From contig CAJWRY010000073.1 in NCBI GenBank assembly GCA_913046155.1, positions 1 to 7,281 of the forward strand: 7,281 nt of DNA, in the 5' to 3' direction. Shown piece by piece: positions 6,369 through 7,281 of this stretch. The notes under the pieces are model-generated. The model had not been told where the DNA came from. It made no database searches and was given only the letters and a program-made list of their open reading frames with translations. This DNA comes from an uncultured Candidatus Nemicrothrix sp. Lineage in GTDB: Bacteria > Actinomycetota > Acidimicrobiia > Acidimicrobiales > UBA8592. A program made the position numbers and the translations under genes. How positions within the stretch are numbered: position 1 is the stretch's first letter; every line of letters begins with the position of its first letter.

Positions 6369-7281
6369 TATTGGGAACTCCGGTTGGCTTTCCATGAATT
6401 ATCTGATCAAGGTATTCGCTCATTCCCATACCTACTTGACCATTGCATTGATATCGTGTCATGGCTTCGGTGATTCGTGTCTGAAGTTCAGTACCGTCGG
6501 GAGATTTTCGACGATTTCGAAGCGGGATGAGTGAAATAACCTCCCCTGAAATGTTGTACTCAGTCCCTTCCGTTGTGACAGCCCAACACTCCATTCCAGT
6601 TTGGTACCCGTGCTCATTCCATCGAGATTCAATGGTGCAGTTAGTAATAATCTTGTATTCATTTCCTTCTAGGACCATTCCTGAAGCCTTAACGCTATTG
6701 CTTTGCTCATCTCGGGAGATAATCGACAACATCATTGCGAAATCTTCAGAAAAGATCATTGGCAGCCAGCGATACCAATTTATTGACTGCCAGTACCTAG
6801 CTCCCCAAGATTTATCTCGTAGTCCGAGTCCATTTATTGAGAATGTTTCTGATCCTGCTGAAAATGTTCCTTCCATTTTCCCATGTTGTTCATAGTGAGC
6901 CTTGGCAAAGCTTTTGGTGCTGTCTTGGATTAATTCGGTTCCATCTTCATAAGTCGGTTTGCCACCAAACATGGGGGAAACACCAGTCCATGAAAGGTCA
7001 ACTGCGCAGTCAATGATTGGGTTGTTTTTAAAAGCACTTTTTGGATCTGCCATCTGTTCTGGCTCATCAAGCAAACAAACCTTACCGCCATATAAAACGT
7101 TTAAAGATTTAAAGGGTTCGGCGACACTTATTTGAAGTCCGCCAGCATTCATCTCCATATTTGTTGTAATTTTTGGACGGTCATACATAAAGCCAATTTG
7201 CCCATTGGGGAGGTATAAGCAGACAGTCATCTCTGCGTAGCCTTCGTTAACCCTATTCCCAAGTCGAAACCAGCCACCTAT
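6358..7281 (-). CDS. DUF7064/DUF7065-like protein, N-terminus cut by window edge
   Basis: The frame is open from the right edge to TAA at 6358, giving 307 visible residues. The first in-frame ATG (7230) is probably internal: the 17 codons before it read GGWFRLGNRVNEGYAE, which continues smoothly into MTVCLYLPNGQIGFMYDRP. The pattern matches a large actinobacterial and proteobacterial family annotated DUF7064/DUF7065, distantly related to CrtC/AttH lipocalin-like proteins. Signature stretches are HYEQHGKMEG (129-138), GLGLRDKSWGARYW (151-164), and the terminal GMGMSEYLDQ (285-294). The rest is alternating short strands, which suggests a beta-barrel or beta-sandwich. No signal peptide can be judged because the start is missing. 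The biochemical role is not established; CrtC relatives hydrate carotenoids, but that activity cannot be carried over. The gene overlaps the downstream kinase, so the two are translationally coupled. The family call comes from recalled pattern. Confidence 0.8.
   Translation of the reverse strand: MGGWFRLGNRVNEGYAEMTVCLYLPNGQIGFMYDRPKITTNMEMNAGGLQISVAEPFKSLNVLYGGKVCLLDEPEQMADPKSAFKNNPIIDCAVDLSWTGVSPMFGGKPTYEDGTELIQDSTKSFAKAHYEQHGKMEGTFSAGSETFSINGLGLRDKSWGARYWQSINWYRWLPMIFSEDFAMMLSIISRDEQSNSVKASGMVLEGNEYKIITNCTIESRWNEHGYQTGMECWAVTTEGTEYNISGEVISLIPLRNRRKSPDGTELQTRITEAMTRYQCNGQVGMGMSEYLDQIIHGKPTGVPNNER
6378..6381 (-). promoter_or_regulatory. Ribosome-binding site (GGAG) choosing the kinase start at 6368
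   Basis: GGAG lies nine bases before the ATG at 6368, inside the end of the DUF7064-like gene. The competing ATG at 6395 is preceded by an AT-rich stretch (CAGATAATTC) with no purine-rich site. This favours the shorter, 330-residue kinase. Confidence 0.55.

Noticed and set aside
6527..6895. Plus-strand open frame of 122 codons inside the DUF7064-like gene
   Set aside because: Antisense to conserved motifs of the minus-strand protein, including the RDKSWG region.

Overview
The window holds six genes, all on the minus strand and packed almost end to end. Transcription therefore runs from the right edge (7281) towards the left edge (1). No RNA gene, insertion sequence, CRISPR array or other mobile feature is visible, and no stretch longer than 75 bases lies outside a gene. 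By eye the base composition is mid-range (somewhat AT-leaning), even across the window. The combination of a LivH-LivM fusion, an AMP-dependent acyl-CoA ligase, an APH-type phosphotransferase with a DUF6285 neighbour, and a UGD with an actinobacterial-looking active-site loop suggests a moderate-GC, possibly marine or freshwater actinobacterium (Acidimicrobiia-like). This placement is an inference from gene content, not from a marker gene.

Right block (4981-7281): a tightly coupled three-gene cassette. First comes a DUF7064/DUF7065-like protein whose 5' end is cut by the window edge. It overlaps an aminoglycoside-phosphotransferase-fold kinase of the ACAD10/ACAD11 type, which in turn overlaps a small DUF6285 protein by four bases (ATGA). 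The kinase and DUF6285 families tend to travel with acyl-CoA metabolism, so a role in phosphorylating or otherwise activating a hydroxylated lipid or acid is plausible but unproven.

Middle (3628-4980): a complete UDP-glucose 6-dehydrogenase-type gene with all catalytic residues. It sits behind its own promoter-like sequence (TTGACA, 19 bases, TACAAT) in the 75-base gap. It makes UDP-glucuronate-type sugars for envelope polysaccharide and looks functionally out of place among catabolic genes.

Left block (1-3572): a single-chain LivH-LivM permease of the branched-chain amino acid/amide (HAAT) ABC family, followed after 18 bases by an acyl-CoA ligase. The ligase is complete except for its last few residues beyond position 1. 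Liv-type importers beside CoA ligases usually import carboxylic acids (fatty, aromatic or amino acids) that are then trapped as CoA thioesters. The partner ATPases (LivG, LivF) and the binding protein (LivK) are not in the window and would be expected to the left.

Working model (inference): a carboxylic acid is imported by the Liv-type permease and activated by the ligase. The DUF7064-APH-DUF6285 trio may act on a hydroxylated intermediate of the same or a related catabolic route.
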